Notes: generated by a model not told the origin, from the letters alone. A stretch of DNA of 64,000 nt from Actinocatenispora thailandica (GCF_016865425.1 NZ_AP023355.1:5206198-5270197); one strand, 5' to 3'. Counted from the first letter of the stretch, positions 35,384-43,808 are shown. Program-made: numbers and translations.

Positions 35384-36529
35384 TCAGGCGGCGCGGGCCG
35401 CCAACCGTTCCGCGACGACCTCCGCGACGATCTCTTCCAGCTCCGCCCGCTCCGGTACCAGCTTGGTCAGGTCGGCACGTCCGGACACGACCTGCTCGGT
35501 GACCTGTCCGGTGACCCTTTCCACCGGAGACTGCGGCGACGCGGGCGCGGGCTCCTGCGCGACCTTCTGCGCCGGCGGCGGGACAGGTGCAACGGGTGCG
35601 ATACCGCGAATGACGGGCATCCAGCCGTCCAGCCAAGTGGTGAGCAGCGCGAGATCGGTCTGCTGGGGCCAAGCCGCGTAGTAGTGGTCCAGACTCCGCC
35701 GAAGCAGATCGCGCCAGTCCTTGCCGAGCAGGTCCCGCTGCTCCTTCGTGACCCAGCTGAAGCTCTGCGGCGTCTCCGGTGGTGGCGGCGCCACGGGGGG
35801 CGCGGCGTAGTTCCCGGTCAGGGTGGGCATCCAGTCCCGCAACCACTGGGCGAGCTGCGTGTCGTCGGCCTGTTTCCACTCGGCCCAGGACCGATCGATC
35901 CGGCTCCGTATCGTCTCGCGCCAGCCGTCGCCGAGCGCGGCGCGGGCTTCGTCGCCGACCCAGGTGAAGCTCTCCGGTGTGCCCGGCGGCGGCGGTGCGG
36001 CCGGCGCCGGAGCGAAGTTGCCGGTCAGGGTCGGAATCCAGTCGTCGAGCCACCCCACCAGTTCCTCGGGCCCGCGGTCGGACCACCCCGCCCAGATCTG
36101 GTCGAGACGCGCCGGCACCGTCTGTCGCCAGTCCGCTCCGAGCGCCGACAGTGCGCTCCCCTGCTCGGGGGTCACCCAGTCCAACCGTCGTACCGACTCG
36201 GCCCGCTCGCGGCGGTCCTCGTCGATGCAGTCGGTCAGGATCCGTCGCCGCTTGTCCTCGTCCAGAAGCCACTCGCGGCGTTCGTCCTCGTTCGTGATCC
36301 TCTCGTCGACGTGGACGAGGAACAGTCGCAGAACGCGAAGATCCGGGTCGGTATCGACGCGTGTGTCATCGAGATCGAGCGTCGTCAGGAAGTCCGGCCG
36401 GCAGACCCGCTCCCACTCGGGCTTCTCGCCGTCCTGCTCGACCCACTGGAAGTGTAGGTATTCGAACGGTCGCTGCAGCCATTCCAGGTAGTCCTCGACT
36501 GTCCACTCTGGGGTGGGCGGATTCGGCAT
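35384..36529 (-). CDS. Trp-rich triple-repeat protein of unknown function
   Basis: 381 aa from ATG at 36529 behind AGGGGA. The first 115 residues are acidic and helical with several Trp (VEDYLEWLQRPFEYLHFQW). Then come three copies of a helical module of about 53 residues at 118-172, 190-242 and 259-311. Each begins WV..E...L, continues with DWR..(V/I/L)..R and ends W(L)DDW.P.LTG; spacing is about 71 residues, joined by Pro-rich linkers ending TPxSF(T/S)W. A C-terminal helix (KLVPERAELEEIVAEVVAERL) follows. I recognise no family. It is the first gene of the operon containing GNAT, NRPS and P450. Confidence 0.7.
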   Translation of the reverse strand: MPNPPTPEWTVEDYLEWLQRPFEYLHFQWVEQDGEKPEWERVCRPDFLTTLDLDDTRVDTDPDLRVLRLFLVHVDERITNEDERREWLLDEDKRRRILTDCIDEDRRERAESVRRLDWVTPEQGSALSALGADWRQTVPARLDQIWAGWSDRGPEELVGWLDDWIPTLTGNFAPAPAAPPPPGTPESFTWVGDEARAALGDGWRETIRSRIDRSWAEWKQADDTQLAQWLRDWMPTLTGNYAAPPVAPPPPETPQSFSWVTKEQRDLLGKDWRDLLRRSLDHYYAAWPQQTDLALLTTWLDGWMPVIRGIAPVAPVPPPAQKVAQEPAPASPQSPVERVTGQVTEQVVSGRADLTKLVPERAELEEIVAEVVAERLAARAA

Positions 36530-36790
36530 GTGCTTCCCCTCCACTTCCCTCGCCCCGTGGGCCGCTTCCGCGCCCCGGGGCGTACCTGCTCGAACCGTAG
36601 GCGTGGCCACAGACGCCGCGAACGTATGTCCGCGCAGCCCGCTGTGCACTGGCGGTTGCGCTTTGGTGCAGCCCGACGTAACAGCGGCCGCGGGCCGCTT
36701 TCGAGGGGCCGATCGGGCAGCCGTCGGTTCCCGAATGGGCGCCTCAGCGTGGCTGGCCGAGGGCGGATCGGCAGCGGTTACCTGGGCGCC
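36530..36790. promoter_or_regulatory. Divergent intergenic region, no gene seen
   Basis: 261 bp separate the Trp-repeat gene (minus) from the PAAR-like gene (plus), so promoters for the seven-gene operon and for the DUF4280 gene should lie here. I could not identify a confident -10/-35 pair or operator. Reading frames across it are Arg-rich shadows. Confidence 0.4.
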
Positions 36791-37180
36791 ATGCCCACTC
36801 CTCTGATCGCCGCCGGCGCCACCCTGGTCTGTTCCATGGGTTCGGCCCCGGGAACTCTCCTCGTCCCGCCCGGAACACAGGTCCTGATCGGTGGCGCTGC
36901 GGCCGCGGCGGTGACGGACACCGCGACGATGGCCAACGTTCCTTCCTTCGGAATGTGTCGATCGCTCGGCAATCCGGAGGTGGCCAGCGCCACCTCGTCG
37001 GCCCAGGGCGTACTCACCCCGCAGCCGTGCGTGCCAACGGTCCTCGCCCGGTGGCTGCCAGGCGCTGCGACCGTGTTCGTCGGCGGTAACCCCGCGGTCG
37101 ATCAGACCTGCACCTGCGCCTGCACGTACGGCGGGATGGTCTCGGTATCCCGGCCCGGGCAGGAGACGGTTCTCGGCTGA
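36791..37180 (+). CDS. DUF4280 PAAR-like spike-tip protein
   Basis: 129 aa from ATG at 36791. It matches the DUF4280/PAAR-like family: opening IAAGATLVCSMGSAPGTLLV, then NVPSFGMCRSLGNPEV, GVLTPQPCVP and a Cys-rich end TCTCACTYGGMVSVSRPGQ. Conserved Cys (four to seven in total) would bind a metal and stabilise the conical tip that sits on the VgrG spike. It completes the puncturing device of the eCIS, although it lies about 21 kb away from the spike gene and is transcribed alone. Confidence 0.88.
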   Translation: MPTPLIAAGATLVCSMGSAPGTLLVPPGTQVLIGGAAAAAVTDTATMANVPSFGMCRSLGNPEVASATSSAQGVLTPQPCVPTVLARWLPGAATVFVGGNPAVDQTCTCACTYGGMVSVSRPGQETVLG

Positions 37181-37213
37181 TCTGGTCGGTCGGCAACAGA
37201 CCCGCCGCGCAAG

Positions 37214-37228
37214 GCACTCGATAAGTGC
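37214..37228. promoter_or_regulatory. Short inverted repeat upstream of the LuxR gene, possible operator
   Basis: GCACT and AGTGC are separated by CGATA, 59 bp before the LuxR-type regulator start. The short arms and position fit an operator for a LuxR-type or BTAD-type protein, but such a repeat can occur by chance. Confidence 0.25.
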
Positions 37229-37286
37229 ACGTTAAGCGTTACTCGGAGACTGAACGGACAACCATCCGGCACCCAGGAGGCTTGAG

Positions 37287-37913
37287 ATGGCCAAACGCGT
37301 ACCCGTTCATGTCCGGGCCATGGATCCGATCTCGGTGGCGGGGCTCTCCGCCGCTCTGCGCGGCCACCCCGAGATCGAGATCATCGAACAACAGGCGGTC
37401 ACCGCCGAGACGGTCGGACTGGTTGCCGCGGACTCGCTGACCGAACCGGTCCTGGCCCTCGTGCGGTCGATGCGCCGGCTGGGCTGCGAACGCTTCGTGC
37501 TCGTCACCACCACCCCACAGGACATCGATCTGATGGCCGCCATCGAGCTGGGCGTGTCCGCGATGGTGGCACGCCAGGAGGCCACCACGAACAGGATGGC
37601 CCAGCTCATCATGATGACCGCTTCCGGTGAGGCCGCCATGCCTGCCGATGTCCTCGGCCGGTTGTTACGGCAGGTCTCCCGGCTTCAGCACCAGGTGCTC
37701 GCGCCGCGTGGGCTGAGCGTCAGCGGGATGGCCGACCGGGAGATCGAGATCCTCCGGTTGGTCGCGGACGGCTACGACACCCGCGATATCGCAAAGAGGC
37801 TGGCTTACTCCGAGCGTACGGTCAAAAATGCCCTGCACGACATCACGACCAGGTTCCAGCTGAAGAACCGTTCGCATGCCGTGGCCTATGCGGTGCGGGA
37901 AGGGCTGATCTAA
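37287..37913 (+). CDS. LuxR-type regulator with a degenerate receiver-like domain
   Basis: 208 aa, start ATG at 37287 behind CAGGAGGC. The C-terminal HTH is MADREIEILRLVADGYDTRDIAKRLAYSERTVKN split over the recognition helices (DTRDIAKRL, YSERTVKNALHDI). The N-terminal 130 residues resemble a response-regulator fold, but the phosphoacceptor Asp motif is absent where TEPVLALVRSM occurs, so activity is probably not controlled by phosphorylation. Regulators of this type accompany many actinobacterial eCIS loci. It converges with the large ATPase regulator gene, with a 4-bp overlap of the 3' ends. Confidence 0.87.
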   Translation: MAKRVPVHVRAMDPISVAGLSAALRGHPEIEIIEQQAVTAETVGLVAADSLTEPVLALVRSMRRLGCERFVLVTTTPQDIDLMAAIELGVSAMVARQEATTNRMAQLIMMTASGEAAMPADVLGRLLRQVSRLQHQVLAPRGLSVSGMADREIEILRLVADGYDTRDIAKRLAYSERTVKNALHDITTRFQLKNRSHAVAYAVREGLI

Positions 37914-40675
37914 TCGATCGGGTCGATCCCCAGATCGATGAGCATCTCCGTGTACTCGGTGCGGGCGCGGCGGGCTGCCGCGCTGTCCCCTGCCCGTTCA
38001 TAGCCCTCGATGAGCAGCCGCCAGGCGGGGTCGTGGAACCGATCTATCCGCAATGCGTGCTGCGCGGCCTCCACCACCCCGTCCTGCTCGGAGAGAAGCG
38101 ACAGTGCTGCGGCCAGCGCGGTGGCTGCGGTCACGGCCTCGGCCCGCAGGCTGCGACGTTGCTCCACCAACCACTCGGCTGCTCCGTCCTCGGGCAGCAG
38201 CTCACCGGTGTATGCAGCGACTGCCGCCCGAAGCGGCCCGACGGCCGCTGCCGGGCCGCTGGTGCGCTGCCGGCGCCAGGCGGCCATGGCGGCGCCGAAC
38301 CGCTGCACATCGTGATCGGATCCACGTGGCAGCGTCAGGTGGTACGCGTCCCCGCGGCGTTCGAGCATCGAACGCTGCGCACGATCGCGGCCCGGCTCAA
38401 GGATCGAACGAATCATCGACACGGCCACATGTACGTTGCGGCGTGCCGACTCGACGGACACCTGCGGCCAGAACGCCTCGTGCAGGGTCTCCACGGGCAC
38501 GTCGTGCCCAGCCCGCAGCGAGATCAGCCGAAGGACCGACCGCACCCGCGGCCGCAGCGCCTGCCACCGCAGCGGCTGCCCGCCGGAGCTCAGCTCGTAC
38601 CGGCCGAAGCACCGGATCGACACGGCTGGCGACCGCGCCGACCATGCCGCGGACGGTGGTGTGAGCGGCTTGGTACTCGCCGGCACGACCATGCCCAAGG
38701 GAATGCCCACGCTCGCTGCTGCTGCATCGGCCTCGACGCGGAGCCGTGCCGCCTCTGGCCGGCCGCGTTGGGCGGCGTCCCGGGCAAGGGCGACCCGGGC
38801 CCAGGCGGCGATCACTCCGGCGCCCAACGCCATCGCCTCTTCGATGCAGGAGAGCAGGCTGCGATGCCGGAGCTGGCCGGCCGCACCGCGACCGATCACG
38901 ACGGCGAGTCGGGCCAACAACGCGCCCCACCGGTCACCAGTCTCAGCACACTCCAGAGCCAGCCGCTCGGCCCGCTCGAGCAGTTCGGCGTCGCCCGACA
39001 GGGCGCGGGCCGCCCGGTCCAATCGGCACAGCCACAGCGGTTCGGTCGGCGCGGGCTCGGCGACCGGATCGGTGGGCCCGCGCCCAGGCGGCTGTACACT
39101 CCGGTCGATCGCCGTCCGAAGCAGCTGTGCCAGTTGTCGGATGACCGGCGTTGCCGACCGACTGGCGCGATCCAATCGGACCCTCGCCCGTTCTTGGTTG
39201 CCACACAGCAGCTCAGCCACCCCGCCCACCAACGCATGCCCACCGTCGGCAGTGTCGGCGGCATCGGCCAACTCGGCCACGCGGGCGGGCCGTTCTCGCA
39301 ACGCTTCACGGAGCATTCGGGCCCAGTGCTCGTCGACGAGGGGAGTACGCACTGGATCCGGTGACGCCCAGGCATGGACGAGTTGGCGCTCCACCATGCA
39401 GGCCCGCCGCGCTGGCCCTTCGGGAAGTTCGGCCAGGGCGGCGTCATAGTCGGCAAGAGCGGCGGCCAACCGGCCCCGGTCGAGGTTGCCATGGGCAGCA
39501 GCCACGCGTCGCCATGCGTCCGGCCGCGGCTCGCCGGCAGCCGGCTCCGCTTGCAGCTCAACGGCTGAAGCCCGGCGCATGCCGGCATCTGGTTCGCTGG
39601 CCGACCCGGACGATTCGGGCTCCGCCCCCGCCAGCCCGCTCTCCGCCAACAGCCGGCCCACCTGCCGACAGCGGTCGGAGAACCCTTCGGTACCGATCAG
39701 CTCGGTCAGCTCCGCCTGTAGATAGCTGCGCACGAGCGGAGGTACGCGGTACCCCGCCGCTGGGCTGTCGAGCCGCGTGATGAAGAAGTTGCGTCCGGCG
39801 AGCCAGCGCAGCACCGCATCGCTGTCCCGACGATCTAGCAGCTGGTCGCACACAGTCGGGTGAAGCACCGGCAGCGGGCTACTTCCCACCAGCAAGGACC
39901 GGACATCGTCGGTGAGGCTCGCCATGACCTTGGCCGCAAGAAACTCCCTCAGTGGGCCATCGGCACTGGCCAGCGTGGGCAGCACGCGAAGGCGGTCGGC
40001 CCCCGAGCGACCGGCGGTGATGCTGTGGAACGTATGGATTGCCGCGATCCAGCCCTCGGTGCGCCATGCCACCTCATGTACCTCGGCCTTGCTCAACGGT
40101 TCCGCATAGACGTCGCGGAAGAGCTGCTCGACTTCGTGCCGGCGAAACCTGAGCTCGCGGGTGCCCAGCACCGTGGTCTCACGCATCATGCGGAGATCGC
40201 CGATACATTCGACCGCACCGAACTGTCCGGCAAGCAGAAACCGGACGGTGGCCGGCAGCCGGTGGATGAGCTCAGACACCGCTGTCTGTGCACCGGGCGT
40301 GAGCAGATGGACGTCGTCGACGACGATCGCCAGCGGTTTGGCGGTGTTCTCGGCGAGGGTGGCGAGGTACTCGGTCGACAGCGATCGCCGCCGTCTGCTG
40401 CCCGTCAGGTCTCTCGCCGGTGTGCTCGAGACCACCGCCAAACGGTTGGTGGCAGCGCTCCTGTCGACCACGCCCCAGCAGACTTCGAAGCCGCGCATCA
40501 ACAGTGTGCGGGCGAACTGGGAGAGCAAGGTCGTCTTGCCCGCTCCGGGTTCGCCGGTGATGACCACGGATGAGACAACGGCTTCGTACGCCGCACCGAG
40601 CAGCCGGTCTCGGCGAAGCTCCCAGGGTTCCGCGGAGCCCGTTCGCATTCCGGGCGCGCGAGCGTTGCCGTGCAC
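37910..40675 (-). CDS. STAND ATPase regulator with BTAD and winged-helix output
   Basis: 921 aa. The N-terminal AAA/STAND domain has Walker A ITGEPGAGKTTLLSQF (about residue 40) and Walker B LAIVVDDVHLL, followed by MalT-like sensor elements (RELRFRRHEVEQLF, RTEGWIAAIH). A helical TPR-like middle spans residues about 390-640. The C-terminus has an OmpR/SARP-type winged helix (SIRCFGRYELSSGG...LRPRVRSVLRLI) and a BTAD domain (VGPLRAAVAAYTGELLPED, AAQHALRIDRFHDPAWRLLI). It resembles large SARP-type activators with the order reversed (ATPase first). With its convergent LuxR partner it is the likely regulator of the eCIS/NRPS locus. Confidence 0.88.
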   Translation of the reverse strand: MHGNARAPGMRTGSAEPWELRRDRLLGAAYEAVVSSVVITGEPGAGKTTLLSQFARTLLMRGFEVCWGVVDRSAATNRLAVVSSTPARDLTGSRRRRSLSTEYLATLAENTAKPLAIVVDDVHLLTPGAQTAVSELIHRLPATVRFLLAGQFGAVECIGDLRMMRETTVLGTRELRFRRHEVEQLFRDVYAEPLSKAEVHEVAWRTEGWIAAIHTFHSITAGRSGADRLRVLPTLASADGPLREFLAAKVMASLTDDVRSLLVGSSPLPVLHPTVCDQLLDRRDSDAVLRWLAGRNFFITRLDSPAAGYRVPPLVRSYLQAELTELIGTEGFSDRCRQVGRLLAESGLAGAEPESSGSASEPDAGMRRASAVELQAEPAAGEPRPDAWRRVAAAHGNLDRGRLAAALADYDAALAELPEGPARRACMVERQLVHAWASPDPVRTPLVDEHWARMLREALRERPARVAELADAADTADGGHALVGGVAELLCGNQERARVRLDRASRSATPVIRQLAQLLRTAIDRSVQPPGRGPTDPVAEPAPTEPLWLCRLDRAARALSGDAELLERAERLALECAETGDRWGALLARLAVVIGRGAAGQLRHRSLLSCIEEAMALGAGVIAAWARVALARDAAQRGRPEAARLRVEADAAAASVGIPLGMVVPASTKPLTPPSAAWSARSPAVSIRCFGRYELSSGGQPLRWQALRPRVRSVLRLISLRAGHDVPVETLHEAFWPQVSVESARRNVHVAVSMIRSILEPGRDRAQRSMLERRGDAYHLTLPRGSDHDVQRFGAAMAAWRRQRTSGPAAAVGPLRAAVAAYTGELLPEDGAAEWLVEQRRSLRAEAVTAATALAAALSLLSEQDGVVEAAQHALRIDRFHDPAWRLLIEGYERAGDSAAARRARTEYTEMLIDLGIDPID

Positions 40676-40914
40676 GTTCCCCCTCTGGTGAGTTGGTCGG
40701 ACGCCCGCAGCCCGCTACCCAGCGATCGCGCAACAGGCGCCGTGATGCCACCCCCTTGGGCCAATGCAGAACCACCCGACGCAGAATCACCGGAAATGTT
40801 CAGATGACGCACTTGTTCAACGACCGTCCGGCCGCGACGAAATGTGATATTCGCTACGAGGAGCGCACGAAGTACTACGAAGAGTGGAAGTCCGGTGGAG
40901 GCAGTCGGTGGATC

Positions 40915-41687
40915 GTCGCCGCGTCGGCCTCTGCGGCGTCTACATCTACGGCGACAACTCCGGGCACGTGGTGGAAGCGCCGCTCGGCTACGTCGTCAAC
41001 CCGCTGGTGTCGATCCTTGCTCGGGTCGTGGTGCTGCGGGAACGGCGGCAGTTGCAGTGGGCGGCGTCGGCGTTCGGTGTCGCGGCGGTCGCCGTCATCA
41101 CTCTCGACCATGGCCGGCCGCCGTGGATCACGCTGGCGCTGGCCGGCTCGTCAGGGCTGTACGGGCTGGCGAAGAAGGCACTGCGGCTGCCAGCGACGCG
41201 CGGCCTGTGCGCCGAGTCGGCGGTGCTGGCGCCGGCGGCCGCCGGCTACCTGGGATACCTGGCATTCACCGGCACCGGCACCTTCGGCGCCGGCTCGATC
41301 GGGCATACGCTGTTGTCGGCCGGCACCGGTGTGCTGACGACCGTTCCGCTGCTGTGCTTCGCCTCGGCCGCGAACCGGCTGCCGTTGTCGTCGGTCGGCG
41401 TCGTGCAGTATCTCGCGCCGATGCTGCAACCCGGCTGCGGCCTGCTGCTGTTCGGTGAGGCGATGCCACCGGCCGAACTGATCGGTTTCGTGCTGGCCTG
41501 GATCGCCCTCACGGTGTTCACCGGCGTCCTCGTCCGTCATCATCGCCGTACCGCTCGCACGCTGTCCGCCGCACGCGCGGTGCTCGCCGAGACGACCGAG
41601 GCCCGACCAGCCGCCACGCCCGCGCCGGCGACGAGTTGGACTGCCCGGATCCGCGGCGCCGGAGGTACGACCGTGCCGGGTGGCTAA
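40915..41687 (+). pseudogene. RarD/EamA-type permease, N-terminally truncated
   Basis: The frame shows a RarD-like core: VYIYGDNSGHVVEAPLGYVVNPLVSILARVVVLRER is found just after the point where homology starts, then QWAASAFGVAAVAVITL, NRLPLSSVGVVQYLAPMLQ and LIGFVLAWIALTVFTGV. RarD proteins are about 300 aa with ten membrane helices and have roughly 85 residues before this point. Upstream in all frames there is no such sequence, so the first helices are lost. The remaining frame is open to 41687 and might still be translated, but not as a normal transporter. It starts the decayed strip that extends to about 44 kb. Confidence 0.75.
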
Positions 41688-41730
41688 TCATGGGGTGGTG
41701 ACGGTGCGATGTTGAAACCGCCCTATGGCG

Positions 41731-42270
41731 CGCGGCGCTACGAACCTGGTGCGCGCTGTTGCTGGCCGCTGTGGCGGGCGTGCTGGCGTGCCCGGCCGCG
41801 GCCGGAGCGGACCCGACGCACGGCCTGGGCGGCTCGCCCAGGCCGTGTCCAGCCGCGCGGACGGTGGCGCCGGTTGCGATCGGCAGCTGTACGACCCGGC
41901 CGGCGAGCTCGATGCCGCCGAGCGCGAAACGCTGCGCCGGGACGCGCGGCCGCTCGCCTCCGACGGCGCCAGGTTCCGCTTACGGATGCATGCCGCGCCC
42001 CCTGCTGGCGGGATCGATCGGGCCGAACGGACCGATGAGCGGGCGTACCCGAGCTGGACGGTCGGTGGCCGGCGCCGCGACAACCTGCTGGTCGTCGCGT
42101 TGTCGGTATCGCGGCGGCAGACCAGCATCTACTACGAGGAGCAGTGGAATGCCGCGCTCGACGGCACCTGGCGAGACATCGAGCCCACCTGGCTTGGTGC
42201 GCGGGAAATGACACCGCTTGACGGCGAGTTTCGACACCACGGACGGGCCGGAACCGTGATCAATGCGTGA
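41731..42270 (+). pseudogene. Broken TPM-domain membrane/secreted protein gene
   Basis: A signal-peptide-like stretch (ALLLAAVAGVLACPAAAGADP) is readable in one frame near 41752-41815. The TPM-domain part is in another: LYDPAGELDAAERETLRRD, GGIDRAERTDERAYPSWTVGG, NLLVVALSVSRRQTSIYYEEQWNAALD. The domain then ends abruptly at 42270, before the rest of the gene (C-terminal helix and Gly-rich tail) that such proteins carry. At least one frameshift plus a truncation make it a pseudogene. Confidence 0.65.
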
Positions 42271-42310
42271 GAGAAGTGACCGCACTTGCTGATCACTGCG
42301 GTCGGGTTGG

Positions 42311-42440
42311 TCAGCTCGTGCGTCGCTCGGCGCGGGCGCGGGTCTGGGCCAGCGGGAACGAGTCGGTGCCGGTCTCGATGATGGTGCCGCCGAAGGTGAG
42401 GCGATCGACGGTCGTGGCGCGGTCACCACCGACGAACAAG
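42311..42440 (-). pseudogene. Tail fragment of an IS21-type helper ATPase (IstB)
   Basis: On the minus strand the frame DRATTVDRLTFGGTIIETGT followed by DSFPLAQTRARAERRTS and a TGA stop (42311-42313) matches the C-terminus of actinobacterial IstB proteins as I know them. No start, Walker motifs or IstA transposase remain upstream, so this is a leftover of an IS21-family insertion. It marks the strip as a site of past mobile-element activity. Confidence 0.6.
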
Positions 42441-42504
42441 TGATGTCACCTCAGACCGACAAAACCGGGGCTGTTCACCCGATCCAGCATGACCGAAATC
42501 CGAC

Positions 42505-42741
42505 GTGAACTCCTGGACCGGCCGAGCCGATACTGAAGTGGCCAAGCGGAGGGAGCGCGAGGTGCAGCACTTGCTGATCGTGGTATGCGGGGTGATCATC
42601 CTGGCTGCTGCCTGGTTCGGACGCGGCGACAGCGGCCCATCACGCTCGTCTGGAAGCGGGGAGCCCGCCATCACGGACTGCCCTGCGTGCGGCAGCGGCA
42701 GCATCCCGTGCAAGTGCGTCACCGACCCGCTGGACGACTGA
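42505..42741 (+). CDS. Possible small membrane protein with Cys-rich tail
   Basis: Up to 78 aa, or 59 aa from an internal GTG near 42562 behind GGGAGCG. It has one hydrophobic helix (LLIVVCGVIILAAAWFG) and a tail with CPACGSGSIPCKC that could bind a metal. It lies in decayed DNA without a clear operon, but the sequence looks protein-like and the frame is complete. I do not recognise a family; it may be a real small gene or chance. Confidence 0.4.
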   Translation: MNSWTGRADTEVAKRREREVQHLLIVVCGVIILAAAWFGRGDSGPSRSSGSGEPAITDCPACGSGSIPCKCVTDPLDD

Positions 42742-43138
42742 GTCGACCTCGTCGCCGTACTGCACGGCTGGCACGACGGGCCGCCCGACATCATCTCGGT
42801 GCTCGCCTGTTCGACGCGGCCTTTTGTCCAGCCCCGGATGCTGTCGGTGGAGGCATGCGCGGTCGGGGTTGGCATGCCGCGGGTCGTGGTGTCGAAACCC
42901 GCGAACATCGACTTCACCCACGACAGGACTCGCAAGAAACGAGACCCGCCACAAAGTCTGACGCGCGACAGGCGACTCCACGGTCAGACCGGCCATGTCC
43001 CGCCCGTCGACTACGAGATCAACTACTCCCTGACAACCACAAAACCTCAGGCCACAACCACAATCCGAGATATCTACCCAAACCGGTGCGGTTCAGACAG
43101 GCCCGTTTCGGGTGCGTGGTGCTGTCCGGGGAAGGGGG
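42742..43138. other. About 400 bp without recognisable gene
   Basis: Frames on both strands are Arg/Pro-rich and lack recognisable domains. The right half (about 43010-43090) is less GC-rich than its surroundings. No tRNA, transposase or hairpin was identified. Confidence 0.5.
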
Positions 43139-43227
43139 AACGGCCCCGCGCACGCGGGCTGTTCCCGGAACCGTCATCGCCAAGATTGGCGACCTCGGGT
43201 CGTCCCCGCGCACGCGGGGCTGTTCCC
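43139..43227 (+). CRISPR. Orphan two-repeat CRISPR remnant, type I-E-like repeat
   Basis: The repeat at 43199-43227 begins GTCGTCCCCGCGCACGCG and ends GGGGCTGTTCCC, the stem-loop pattern of actinobacterial type I-E repeats. A degenerate copy at 43139-43166 shares the CCCCGCGCACGCGGG core and CTGTTCCC end, with changes at the 5' end and one G lost. The 32 bp between them (43167-43198) are the right size for a spacer. No third repeat and no cas gene is seen in the window, so this is a vestige or a solo mini-array. Confidence 0.65.
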
Positions 43228-43256
43228 GACGACATCGACTTCATGGTCCACCGCGA

Positions 43257-43270
43257 CTAGGTATACCTAG
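43257..43270. promoter_or_regulatory. Perfect 14-bp palindrome CTAGGTATACCTAG
   Basis: The sequence reads identically on both strands, as expected for a dimeric DNA-binding protein. A related half site, GTATACCTAGG, occurs at 62893-62903 in front of the dehydrogenase gene. A partial match (CTAGGTAT) occurs about 63 bp farther right. No adjacent regulator gene is intact. Confidence 0.35.
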
Positions 43271-43422
43271 GCCGTGCCGGGAAGGCCGGTAGGCATGCCT
43301 GGCGGCGTCTGGGTGTGTGTCTAGGTATCCGGCAGCGGTGAAGATAGGTAATCGATGCCGATGTGGGTGGCCCCTTACCAGCGCAGGATGAACACATACC
43401 TGATGACTGGTTTGGAGGAACC

Positions 43423-43614
43423 ATGTACAGCAACCCGGAAATCATGCTCGACCTGGCCAACGGCTACCAGCAGGACCATCTGGAGGCGGCCGGCCGGGCG
43501 CGGTTGTTCGCCGCGCGCAAGCGTGGCGGTCACCGCCGTACGCGCCGGCACGCGACGCCGCGGGGCACCGCTACTGTGGATCCGTGCGCGGGTGGGATGG
43601 TAACGGTCCGATGA
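43423..43614 (+). CDS. Small basic protein ahead of a LuxR-ATPase stub
   Basis: 63 aa from ATG at 43423, preceded by a strong TTTGGAGGAACC. It begins MYSNPEIMLDLANGYQQDHL, a pattern I know from tiny genes placed just before regulators in actinomycetes, then becomes Arg-rich (ARKRGGHRRTRRH). Upstream members of this type are usually 40-60 aa. The C-terminal part may be out of register. Function unknown. Confidence 0.55.
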   Translation: MYSNPEIMLDLANGYQQDHLEAAGRARLFAARKRGGHRRTRRHATPRGTATVDPCAGGMVTVR

Positions 43615-43787
43615 TGGTCGGCCGCGATGGCGAGCTGCGTCGACTGGCGCAGCTGGCCGCGGCCGGCCGGCCGGAAGTGGTCGTCGTCGCCGGGGAACCC
43701 GGCATCGGCAAGACCCGGTCGGTCCAGTCGGGCTGGGGCGCACCGTGGCGTGACGCGCGGCGGGTTCATCCGGTCGGTAGCTGGTAG
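43611..43787 (+). pseudogene. Stub of a LuxR-family AAA regulator
   Basis: From ATG 43611 the frame reads MMVGRDGELRRLAQL, VVVVAGEPGIGKTR and then loses the pattern after the Walker A motif, ending at a stop at 43785-43787. Intact relatives are 850-950 aa (compare the gene at the left window edge). About 95% of the gene is missing, with a short tandem repeat in its place, so it is a deletion remnant. Confidence 0.7.
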
Positions 43788-43808
43788 GCGGTGCCGCAGG
43801 GGTACCGC

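Noticed and set aside
40804-40914. MTHLFND-like start resembling a dihydroxyacetone kinase N-terminus
   Set aside because: Only seven residues agree and the following sequence has no DhaK pattern, so it is probably chance before the RarD remnant.
42423-42935. Minus-strand frame of 170 codons as a transposase
   Set aside because: No DDE or HTH motif; the sequence is Ser/Thr/Arg-rich and overlaps a better plus-strand small ORF.
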